A stretch of DNA of 64,000 nt. Source: Pedobacter sp. BAL39. Lineage in GTDB: Bacteria; Bacteroidota; Bacteroidia; Sphingobacteriales; Sphingobacteriaceae. Every line of letters starts with the position of its first letter. Position 1 is the stretch's first letter. Shown one piece after another: positions 57,622-64,000 of the stretch. Under the pieces are notes generated by a model. The model was not told the DNA's origin. It was given only the letters and a program-made list of their open reading frames with translations, and made no database searches. Location of the stretch: positions 62,001 to 126,000 of the forward strand of contig NZ_ABCM01000017.1 of the NCBI RefSeq assembly GCF_000170795.1. Reading direction: 5' to 3'. The translations under genes were made by a program, and so were the position numbers.

Positions 57622-57888
57622 TTATTTTTTCTTTTCAGAGTGACCCCTAAATGTTCTGGTTGGAGCAAACTCTCCCAGCTTGTGACCAACCATGTTTTCT
57701 GTTACGTATACCGGTATAAATTTGTTACCGTTGTGTACTGCAAATGTATGACCCACAAAATCTGGTGAGATCATTGATCTGCGAGACCAAGTTTTAATGA
57801 CAGACTTTTTGCCTGAATCATTCATAGAGACTACTTTCTTCTCTACGTTATGGTCAATATAAGGTCCTTTTTTAATCGAACGAGCCAT
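57622..57888 (-). CDS. rpsS: 30S ribosomal protein S19
   Basis: Small subunit head protein forming a bridge with S13. The 88-residue protein begins MARSIKKGPYIDHNVEKKV and has the family signature VTENMVGHKLGEFAPTRTFRGH. Its ATG overlaps the rplB stop by one base. Confidence 0.98.
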   Translation of the reverse strand: MARSIKKGPYIDHNVEKKVVSMNDSGKKSVIKTWSRRSMISPDFVGHTFAVHNGNKFIPVYVTENMVGHKLGEFAPTRTFRGHSEKKK

Positions 57889-58712
57889 TATTTCTTCCTT
57901 TTCTCTATGATGAAACGATTTGAGTATTTTTTAAGTGTACGGGTTTTGAAGCCTTTGGCATACATACCGTTTCTTGAGCGAGGCTGACCTCCTGATGAGC
58001 GACCCTCACCACCACCCATAGGGTGATCTACCGGGTTCATCGCTACCGGACGTGTTCTAGGACGACGTCCTAACCAACGTTTACGACCTGCTTTACCTAA
58101 TACCTCATTTGCGTGATCTGAGTTGGAAACCGCTCCGATTGTTGCTAAACAAGCTACCAAAATTAATCTGGTTTCACCTGAAGGCATTTTCAATGTAGCA
58201 TATTTACCATCACGTGCAGCTAATTGTGCATAAGCACCTGCACTACGTGCCAATTGAGCACCACGACCTGGATGAATCTCCACGTTATGTACGATAGATC
58301 CCAAAGGAATGTTAGCCAATTTCAAAGTGTTTCCTACTTCTGGAGCAGCTGTATCACCCGAAACTACTGTTTGTCCTACTTGCAATCCTTCTGGTGCAAT
58401 AATGTAACGCTTCTCACCATCTGCGTAGTGCAATAACGCAATACGAGCGGTACGGTTTGGATCGTACTCAACAGTAGCAACTGTTGCAGGAATGTCAAAC
58501 TTATCACGTTTAAAGTCAATTAAACGGTAAGATTTTTTGTGACCACCACCCATGTAGCGCATAGTCATCTTTCCTGTATTGTTACGTCCTCCCGATTTCT
58601 TAGAAGAAACAACCAATGATTTTTCGGGCTTGGTTGCTGTAATCTCCGTAAAGCTGGCACCTACTCTAAAGCGGGTTCCCGGAGTGACTGGTTTAAATTT
58701 TCTTAAGCCCAT
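57888..58712 (-). CDS. rplB: 50S ribosomal protein L2
   Basis: Large subunit protein needed for subunit joining and peptidyl transfer. The 274-residue protein starts MGLRKFKPVTPGTRFRVGAS and holds the conserved GRRPRTRPVAMNPVDHPMGGGEGRSSGG with the functionally important His. It follows rplW by 23 bp. Confidence 0.98.
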   Translation of the reverse strand: MGLRKFKPVTPGTRFRVGASFTEITATKPEKSLVVSSKKSGGRNNTGKMTMRYMGGGHKKSYRLIDFKRDKFDIPATVATVEYDPNRTARIALLHYADGEKRYIIAPEGLQVGQTVVSGDTAAPEVGNTLKLANIPLGSIVHNVEIHPGRGAQLARSAGAYAQLAARDGKYATLKMPSGETRLILVACLATIGAVSNSDHANEVLGKAGRKRWLGRRPRTRPVAMNPVDHPMGGGEGRSSGGQPRSRNGMYAKGFKTRTLKKYSNRFIIEKRKK

Positions 58713-58735
58713 AGTTATAAATTATTCAATTCTTA

Positions 58736-59026
58736 TTAAATATTCGCGTAATAATCAATTGTCTCGCCTGCTGCCAGTGTAACAATCGCTTTTTTGATTT
58801 TTGGGCTACGACCCGTAACTAAACCACCTTTAGTGTTTCTTGACTTTAGTTTACCATTTACCACCATTGTGTTAATGGCTAAAATGTTCACACCGTACAT
58901 TTTCTCGATGGCTTGTTTAATCTGCAGTTTATTGGCTTTGTGGTCTACGCTAAAAGTAAAGCGGTTAGACTTCTCTGTCAATGCAGAAGCTTTTTCGGTT
59001 AATATTGGTTTCTTTAAAAATTCCAT
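58736..59026 (-). CDS. rplW: 50S ribosomal protein L23
   Basis: Exit tunnel protein and docking site for chaperones and SRP. The 96-residue protein begins MEFLKKPILTEKASALTEK and has FSVDHKANKLQIKQAIEKMYGVNI. I chose the start at 59026, 1 bp after the rplD stop, since the four codons upstream overlap rplD. Confidence 0.97.
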   Translation of the reverse strand: MEFLKKPILTEKASALTEKSNRFTFSVDHKANKLQIKQAIEKMYGVNILAINTMVVNGKLKSRNTKGGLVTGRSPKIKKAIVTLAAGETIDYYANI

Positions 59027-59027
59027 A

Positions 59028-59657
59028 TTACTTGGCAAATGCCTCCTCCAATGTTTTAAGAGAATCAGCAGTCAACAAAAGTTTGCCACAGTTCAATACA
59101 TCATAAGTATTTAACTGATCTGCAGTGATCACTTTCGCTTTCTGAATGTTTCTGCTTGATAAATAGATATTGTTATTTTGTGAAGGTAAAACCAACAATG
59201 TCTTCTCGCCAGCAAGATTTAACGCGCTAACTAAATTCACGTAGTTTTTAGTTTTGATTGAATCGAAACTGAAGTCTTCCAATACCACAACATTATTGTC
59301 TTGTGCTTTGTAACTCAATGCTGATTTACGCGCTAAAACTTTAAGTTTTTTATTCAATTTGAAACTGTAATCACGTGGCTGAGGACCAAACACACGACCA
59401 CCACCATTGAACAATGGAGATTTGATACTTCCGGCACGAGCACCACCAGTACCTTTTTGCTTGTATAGTTTGCGGGTTGAACCTGCAATCTCATTACGTT
59501 GTTTAGACTTGTGAGTACCTTGACGCTGATTAGCCAGATATTGTTTAACATCTAAATAGATCGCGTGGTCAACAGGCGTAATGCCAAATACCGACTCAGG
59601 AAGCTGCACCTTGGCACCTGTCTCTTTTCCTGAAATGTTTAATACTTTAACTTCCAT
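59028..59657 (-). CDS. rplD: 50S ribosomal protein L4
   Basis: Large subunit protein with an extended loop in the exit tunnel; in E. coli it also represses its own operon. The 209-residue protein has the loop region QRQGTHKSKQRNEIAGSTRKLYKQKGTGGARAGSIKSPLFNGGGRVFGPQPRDYSFKLNKK. It follows rplC by 4 bp. Confidence 0.98.
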   Translation of the reverse strand: MEVKVLNISGKETGAKVQLPESVFGITPVDHAIYLDVKQYLANQRQGTHKSKQRNEIAGSTRKLYKQKGTGGARAGSIKSPLFNGGGRVFGPQPRDYSFKLNKKLKVLARKSALSYKAQDNNVVVLEDFSFDSIKTKNYVNLVSALNLAGEKTLLVLPSQNNNIYLSSRNIQKAKVITADQLNTYDVLNCGKLLLTADSLKTLEEAFAK

Positions 59658-59661
59658 CTGC

Positions 59662-60279
59662 TTACTTATCTAAGATTACGTAAGAACCCTTAGCTCCTGG
59701 TACGGAACCACTAACTACAACCAGGTTTTTGTCAGCATAAACTTTCAAAACCTGTAAGTTCTGAATCTTTACTCTGTCTCCACCCATTCTACCCGCCATA
59801 CGCATTCCTTTGAATACACGTGCAGGATATGAAGCCGCACCCAGGGAACCTGGAGCACGCATCCTGTTGTGCTGTCCGTGAGTTTGCCCACCAACACCAC
59901 CGAAACCATGACGTTTTACAACACCCTGGAATCCTTTACCTTTTGATGTACCCACAACATCCACAAAATCGCCTTCGTTGAAGATGTCAACCGTTACTGT
60001 AGCGCCTAATTCAAGAGGCTCTTCAAACGGGTCAAATTCAACCAATTTACGTTTTGGGGTAGTGTTTGCTTTCGCAAAGTGGCCTTTAAGAGGCTGGGTA
60101 GTGTTCTTTTCTTTGGCTTCGTCGAAACCTAACTGAACTGAAACGTAACCGTCTTTCTCTTCGGTTTTTACCTGTGTTACTACACAAGGTCCAGCTTCGA
60201 TCACCGTGCACGGAATATTCTTACCGTCGGCGTCGAAAATGCTGGTCATTCCTACTTTTTTTCCAATAATACCTGACAT
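59662..60279 (-). CDS. rplC: 50S ribosomal protein L3
   Basis: Early assembly protein reaching toward the peptidyl transferase centre. The 205-residue protein begins MSGIIGKKVGMTSIFDADGKN and has the signature GKGFQGVVKRHGFGGVGGQTHGQHNRMRAPGSLG. It is the first gene of the contiguous cluster here: rpsJ, normally its upstream neighbour, lies 2.2 kb away. A good promoter (60357-60387) and a 70-base leader with a hairpin precede it. Confidence 0.98.
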   Translation of the reverse strand: MSGIIGKKVGMTSIFDADGKNIPCTVIEAGPCVVTQVKTEEKDGYVSVQLGFDEAKEKNTTQPLKGHFAKANTTPKRKLVEFDPFEEPLELGATVTVDIFNEGDFVDVVGTSKGKGFQGVVKRHGFGGVGGQTHGQHNRMRAPGSLGAASYPARVFKGMRMAGRMGGDRVKIQNLQVLKVYADKNLVVVSGSVPGAKGSYVILDK

Positions 60280-60304
60280 TTTCTTTTTTTAATTTAACAC
60301 CCAT

Positions 60305-60322
60305 CGAAGCAGTAGGGCTTCG
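60305..60322 (-). repeat. Hairpin in the rplC leader
   Basis: CGAAGC (60305-60310) and GCTTCG (60317-60322) with a 6-base loop lie 26-43 bases before the rplC start, within the predicted leader. It could be part of an autoregulatory element for L4 or another ribosomal protein; this is inference. Confidence 0.4.
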
Positions 60323-60356
60323 TTCAAGGTGGATATGCATCCCCGTTAAGGGACGG

Positions 60357-60387
60357 CAAAAATACGAAAGAAATCTTAATTTTCAAA
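60357..60387 (-). promoter_or_regulatory. Promoter of the rplC-led ribosomal superoperon
   Basis: On the minus strand TTTG (60387-60384), a spacer of 19 bases and TATTTTTG (60364-60357) form one of the best Bacteroidota-type promoters in the window. Transcription would start near 60350, about 70 bases before rplC. Confidence 0.75.
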
Positions 60388-60457
60388 TAGTTAGCTAATT
60401 ATTTTTTCAAATAACCACTATTTTTTTTCGGGAAGGGCCAGCCCCCTTTCAAAGGGT

Positions 60458-60853
60458 CTAACCAACTAATTTATCGTTCAGGCTATACAGGATAATCGCC
60501 AGTACAAAAAATCCGATCAGCACGTACAGGTAATCACGCTCAATCAGAAAGCTAAAGATAGAAAAAACTACCCTTGCGACGGGCGTAAAAATCAACAATA
60601 ATATACCGAATTGAATTAATGCCTTGGCATTCAGATTCTTTAATCCAATAAAAACTGCAGGAATATCAGAATAGCCCGACTTATGCGCATCAAATTTACT
60701 ATAATCAATTGCAGCACCGCCGTTGGCAAACAGGTAGAAGACACCACCAATCAGCACCACGCTCATCGAAGCAATCACGCCCACACGAAGCAAGGTACCC
60801 AGGATGACCTGTATGTCTTTATCAGCAAAAAAATTCCTCTTTTCTTTCATCAT
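60458..60853 (-). CDS. DUF1634 family membrane protein
   Basis: A 131-residue membrane protein with three hydrophobic segments (about 15-40, 68-90 and 103-123). The features VLIGGVFYLFANGG near the start and LIQFGILLLIFTPVARVVFSIFSFLIERDYLYVLIGFFVLAIIL are those of DUF1634, a family commonly paired with TauE/SafE-type permeases. It overlaps the end of the broken permease gene by 4 bases (ATGA), so was built as an operon with it. It is intact; its role without a working permease is unclear. Confidence 0.87.
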   Translation of the reverse strand: MMKEKRNFFADKDIQVILGTLLRVGVIASMSVVLIGGVFYLFANGGAAIDYSKFDAHKSGYSDIPAVFIGLKNLNAKALIQFGILLLIFTPVARVVFSIFSFLIERDYLYVLIGFFVLAIILYSLNDKLVG

Positions 60854-61712
60854 AACCTGCCTGATAAACCATTATAAATCATCTGAAGCGCCAGGAAAGT
60901 CACCACAACTGCAAAAATCACTTTCAGTTTATCTGTTTTGGTCTTCACCAGAAGCTTCGAACCCAGCGTTGCCCCGCAGAGAACGCCCACAGCAACCGGC
61001 ATCGCAATCCCCGCGTCAATCTGTCCGCGGTGCAGGTAAACAATCGCACTCGCTGCCGCAGTCACCCCCATCATGAAGTTACTGGTAGTCGTAGATACCT
61101 TGAACGGTATCCTCATAATGTTGTCCATTGCGATCACCTTCAGCGCGCCGGAGCCAATCCCCAGCAGCCCCGATATGATGCCTGCGAAGAACATCATCAC
61201 GAAGCCGCCAACTACATTATGAACAGCGTACTTTTTTACCGTACCATCCACAGGGTAACTGCCATTGAGTTTAAAAAATACGGCCAGACGGCCAGAGGTG
61301 TCATTATCAGAGCGGTCGACTTTCTTGACCACCATCATGGCTGCAGAAAACAGCAGGATCAGTCCAAAGATAACCGCAATGTAACCGGCTCTATATATAC
61401 GGTAATCACGGCGCCCACAATTGCACTGATGGTTGTCGCCATCTCCAGGAACATCCCGATCCGGATATTGGTAATACCCTCTTTCACATAAGCTGCTGCA
61501 GATCCTGACGAAGTTGCGATAACAGACACGATGGATGCGCCAATCGCATAATGGATGTCTACCCCAAGCGCCAGAGTCAATAGCGGAATGATGACCACTC
61601 CCCCACCTAAACCGGTAAGAGATCCAACTAGTCCAGCCAGGAAAGCTCCTGCTAAAACTATGACCGTAAATAGTAGTACTGACATCGCTGCAAATATACT
61701 ATCTCCATCCAT
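60850..61712 (-). pseudogene. TauE/SafE (TSUP) family permease broken by a frameshift
   Basis: Two frames together make one permease of the sulfite exporter TauE/SafE family. The N-terminal part (61712 to stop at 61359) has LTGLGGGVVIIPLLTLALGVDIHYAIGASIVS and then reads out of frame after VYI. The C-terminal part continues in another frame as GYIAVIFGLILLFSAAMMVVKK and has IISGLLGIGSGALKV. The switch lies near 61389-61392, where CTCT occurs; removing two bases there would restore VYIAGYIAVIFG and give a 286-residue protein, normal for the family. A real pseudogene, a sequencing error or, less likely, programmed frameshifting could explain it. Confidence 0.85.
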
Positions 61713-61824
61713 AACACAATAAAATTAAAATATGAATGTTAAACTAATTAACTTCATGCTTTTAAAGCAAGCCTGCCGGATCCGCATCCCAGGCTCAAAT
61801 CATCCTAAAAACAAAACTATAAGA

Positions 61825-62427
61825 ATGAAAAAACTTGTATTCCCATTTATTGCCGCGTTAATGCTCAACCTGAATACCCAGGCTCAACTCCCTGCAGACA
61901 GCGGAAAGATAGACCCCAGTTTAAAAGGACAATATGAATTTATGTTGTCAAGGTCTAAAACACTAAATGGCTATAAACTTGTCAACCCCAACCGCCTCAG
62001 CATACTCTGGAAAAATGCAGGCGACAGCCTCAGAAATGAACGCAGACAGCTCAGTACAGCAAAACAGAAAATTGCCGAGCAGGAGAAGAACATCGCTACC
62101 TTAAACAAGCAGATCACCGGCACAGAGAGCTCCCTGGCCAGCTCACAGGCACGCCTGGATGAAATCAGCTTCCTCGGGATCCCGTTCAGCAAATCTACTT
62201 ATAATATGATTGTATGGACGCTCATCATTATACTCACACTAGCGCTGGTTATCGTTATCCTCCGTTCCGCAAAACACATACACGAAGCCAAATACAGAAG
62301 TGGCCTTTATGAGGAAATTGCCCAGGAATATCAGGCTTACAAAGTGAAGGCAAATGAGAAGGAAAAGAAACTTGCCAGAGAACTTCAGGACGAACGAAAC
62401 AAACTGGACGAATTGAATAAAAGATAA
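61825..62427 (+). CDS. Exported or membrane protein with two coiled coils
   Basis: A 200-residue protein on the strand opposite to its neighbours. MKKLVFPFIAALMLNLNTQAQ is a signal peptide. Then come a helical region with heptads (LRNERRQLSTAKQKIAEQEKNIATLNKQI to about 115), one membrane span (about 130-150, MIVWTLIIILTLALVIVIL) and a charged C-terminal coiled coil (EIAQEYQAYKVKANEKEKKLARELQDERNKLDEL). I recall similar Bacteroidota proteins wrongly labelled as tRNA methyltransferase; nothing here supports that. Start at 61825 fits the signal peptide; 31 upstream codons are unsupported. Confidence 0.78.
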   Translation: MKKLVFPFIAALMLNLNTQAQLPADSGKIDPSLKGQYEFMLSRSKTLNGYKLVNPNRLSILWKNAGDSLRNERRQLSTAKQKIAEQEKNIATLNKQITGTESSLASSQARLDEISFLGIPFSKSTYNMIVWTLIIILTLALVIVILRSAKHIHEAKYRSGLYEEIAQEYQAYKVKANEKEKKLARELQDERNKLDELNKR

Positions 62428-62432
62428 ATAAG

Positions 62433-62452
62433 AAAGGGGCCTTGGCCCCTTT
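62433..62452 (+). terminator. Terminator after the coiled-coil protein gene
   Basis: AAAGGGG and CCCCTTT pair around CCTTGG, 5 bp after the stop codon. The T run is short, so the stronger hairpin at 62464-62507 may also be needed. Confidence 0.6.
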
Positions 62453-62463
62453 GAGATAACATC

Positions 62464-62507
62464 AAAAAAAAAGCCTTCCCGGAGTTAATCCTGGAAGGCT
62501 TTTTTTT
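62464..62507. terminator. Terminator after rpsJ
   Basis: AAAAGCCTTCC (62469-62479) pairs with GGAAGGCTTTT (62493-62503), flanked by runs of A and T. On the minus strand it lies 17 bp beyond the rpsJ stop, and so ends the fusA-rpsJ transcript before it could reach rplC. Confidence 0.87.
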
Positions 62508-62523
62508 GAACTGTCAAATATAG

Positions 62524-62829
62524 TTACACTTTGATTTCAACTTCAACACCGCTAGGCAATTCAAGTTTCATTAAAGCATCAACTGTTTTTGAGTTAGAGC
62601 TGTAGATGTCTAACAAACGTTTGTAAGCACATAATTGAAACTGCTCACGTGCTTTTTTGTTCACGTGTGGTGAACGTAAAACAGTGAAGATTTTCTTTTC
62701 TGTAGGCAACGGAATAGGTCCGCTAACCACTGCACCCGTAGGTTTAACAGTTTTTACGATTTTTTCAGCAGATTTATCTACCAAGTTATAATCGTAAGAT
62801 TTTAATTTGATTCTGATTCTTTGGCTCAT
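62524..62829 (-). CDS. rpsJ: 30S ribosomal protein S10
   Basis: Small subunit head protein and, as NusE, part of antitermination complexes. The 101-residue protein begins MSQRIRIKLKSYDYNLVDKSAEKIV and has the signature VVSGPIPLPTEKKIFTVLRSPHVNKKAREQFQL. It lies 58 bp after fusA. Unlike the usual order it is not followed by rplC but by a terminator. Confidence 0.98.
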   Translation of the reverse strand: MSQRIRIKLKSYDYNLVDKSAEKIVKTVKPTGAVVSGPIPLPTEKKIFTVLRSPHVNKKAREQFQLCAYKRLLDIYSSNSKTVDALMKLELPSGVEVEIKV

Positions 62830-62887
62830 TATAATATAAATTAAGGCTGCCGGTTAGAGCTATTAATAACCGGCTGCCGATTTGTTT

Positions 62888-64000
62888 TTAGTCTACAGAT
62901 TTAACTCTGCCTTTTGATTTAGCAATTACTTCGTCCTGTACGTTTCTTGGTGCCGGCTCATAGTGATCGAACTCCATTGTTGAAGTTGCACGACCAGAAG
63001 TAATGGTACGCAGTTGCGTCACATAACCAAACATTTCAGAAAGTGGTACAGTTGCTTTAATTACCTGGGAACCGTTACGGGTATCCATACCTAAAAGCTG
63101 ACCACGACGACGGTTCATGTCACCGATTACATCACCCATGTTTTCTTCAGGAGTAAGGATCTCGATTTTCATGATTGGCTCCATCAATACAGGGCTACAT
63201 TTAGGCAATGCCTCACGGTAAGCCATTTTAGCTGCAAGCTCGAATGACAAAGCATCTGAATCGACTGCGTGGAAAGATCCGTCAATTAAACGAACTTTCA
63301 TGTCTGGAAGTGGATATCCAGCCAATACACCATTCGACATTGAAGCTGCAAAACCTTTCTCAACAGAAGGGATAAACTCACGAGGAATAGATCCACCAGT
63401 GATTTCGTTTACGAACTGCAAACCACCTTTTTCGAAATCTGCATCAATTGGAGAAATTACCACTTGGATGTCAGCGAATTTACCACGACCACCTGATTGT
63501 TTTTTATAAGTCTCACGATGTTGAACAGTACCATTGATGGCTTCCTTGTAAGCAACCTGTGGCGCTCCCTGGTTAACCTCTACCTTAAACTCACGTCTAA
63601 GACGGTCAATCAGGATGTCCAGGTGAAGCTCACCCATACCAGAGATAACAGTCTGACCAGTTTCCTCATCAGTCTGAACCCTGAAAGTAGGATCCTCTTC
63701 AGCAAGTTTAGATAATCCCATACCTAATTTATCAATATCAGCCTGAGTTTTAGGCTCAATTGCTAAACCGATAACCGGCTCAGGGAATACCATTGATTCA
63801 AGAACGATCGGGTGTTTCTCATCGCAAAGGGTATCACCAGTTTTGATGTCTTTGAAACCTACAACAGCAGCAATATCACCAGCACCTACATTAGGGATTG
63901 GGTTTTGCTTGTTCGCATGCATCTGGAAGATACGTGAGATACGCTCTTTGTTTTCAGAACGTGCATTGTAGATATAAGAACCTGCCTCAAGGTTACCTGA
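62888..64000 (-). CDS. fusA: Elongation factor G, C-terminal part (cut by window edge)
   Basis: Ribosome translocase. The frame is open to the right edge, so the start and GTPase domain are outside the window; about 370 residues remain. Visible are the end of domain II (GNLEAGSYIYNARSENKERISRIFQMHANKQ), domain III (LGMGLSKLAEEDPTFRVQTDEETGQTVISGMGELHLDILIDRL), domain IV (VAYKEAINGTVQHRETYKKQSGGRGKFADI) and domain V (EPIMKIEILTPEENMGDVIGDMNRRRGQL). It precedes rpsJ, as in the str operon. Confidence 0.98.
   Translation of the reverse strand, partial: SGNLEAGSYIYNARSENKERISRIFQMHANKQNPIPNVGAGDIAAVVGFKDIKTGDTLCDEKHPIVLESMVFPEPVIGLAIEPKTQADIDKLGMGLSKLAEEDPTFRVQTDEETGQTVISGMGELHLDILIDRLRREFKVEVNQGAPQVAYKEAINGTVQHRETYKKQSGGRGKFADIQVVISPIDADFEKGGLQFVNEITGGSIPREFIPSVEKGFAASMSNGVLAGYPLPDMKVRLIDGSFHAVDSDALSFELAAKMAYREALPKCSPVLMEPIMKIEILTPEENMGDVIGDMNRRRGQLLGMDTRNGSQVIKATVPLSEMFGYVTQLRTITSGRATSTMEFDHYEPAPRNVQDEVIAKSKGRVKSVD

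Noticed and set aside
61732..61824. An upstream in-frame extension of the coiled-coil protein
   Set aside because: A clear signal peptide begins at 61825; the extra 31 codons would put it inside the protein.
1..64000. CRISPR arrays, tRNAs, rRNAs, insertion sequences, phage genes, polysaccharide utilisation loci
   Set aside because: Read for on both strands; no repeated spacer pattern, cloverleaf, transposase, integrase or SusC/SusD-type gene was seen.

Overview
The window is a stretch of chromosome from a Bacteroidota bacterium, most like the Sphingobacteriaceae (Pedobacter or a close relative). The basis is the Bacteroidota-restricted families (DUF4293, DUF5606, the Porin_10 type putative porin, the secreted family often labelled asparagine synthetase B), promoters of the -33 TTG / -7 TAnnTTTG type in front of many genes, and general lack of strong Shine-Dalgarno sequences. 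I see no rRNA, tRNA, CRISPR array, prophage or insertion sequence. Almost everything is chromosomal core.

Layout. 1-9.2 kb, mostly minus strand: fabG, the two-gene agmatine-to-putrescine pathway (aguB-aguA), a small cysteine-rich protein, class Ia ribonucleotide reductase (nrdB, nrdA), an RlpA-like protein, a lipoprotein MsrB and sucD. 9.3-19.7 kb: an orphan hypothetical, an MsbA-type ABC exporter next to truA, a DUF4293 membrane protein, a DEAD-box helicase with an Arg/Gly-rich tail, gpsA, a TolC/HlyD pair without its pump, and a polysaccharide deacetylase. 20-33 kb: aconitase, a DUF2007 protein, GH1 glycosidase, a membrane-anchored MutS homologue, rlmH with a 39-residue membrane microprotein behind it, a cyclophilin/DUF5606 pair, a secreted family protein, and a tightly overlapped lpxK / purine nucleoside phosphorylase / porin cluster. 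33-45 kb: pruA, a SulP transporter plus beta carbonic anhydrase operon, an OprP-like porin, an M42 peptidase, a sugar-type nucleotidyltransferase, dnaK and a methyltransferase.

45.3-60.3 kb is the complete S10-spc-alpha ribosomal superoperon, read on the minus strand from rplC to rplQ, including infA, map, secY and rpoA. It holds two genes too short for a simple ORF scan (rpmD, rpmJ). Several spacers inside it carry strong inverted repeats, the best being a 24-bp perfect stem between rpsD and rpoA. Its usual upstream partners rpsJ and fusA lie at 62.5-64 kb, separated from rplC by a 2.2-kb block with a DUF1634 gene, a TauE/SafE-family permease broken by a frameshift, and an opposite-strand coiled-coil membrane protein. 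rplC has its own well-formed promoter, which fits that separation.

I did not find a clearly new multi-gene system. The most worthwhile leads are the broken str/S10 junction with the frameshifted permease, the intra-operon hairpins, the microprotein after rlmH, the possible pseudoknot-like RNA before the nucleotidyltransferase, the palindrome inside the aguBA promoter, the membrane MutS homologue, and start codons lying almost on top of their promoters (truA, polysaccharide deacetylase, lpxK).
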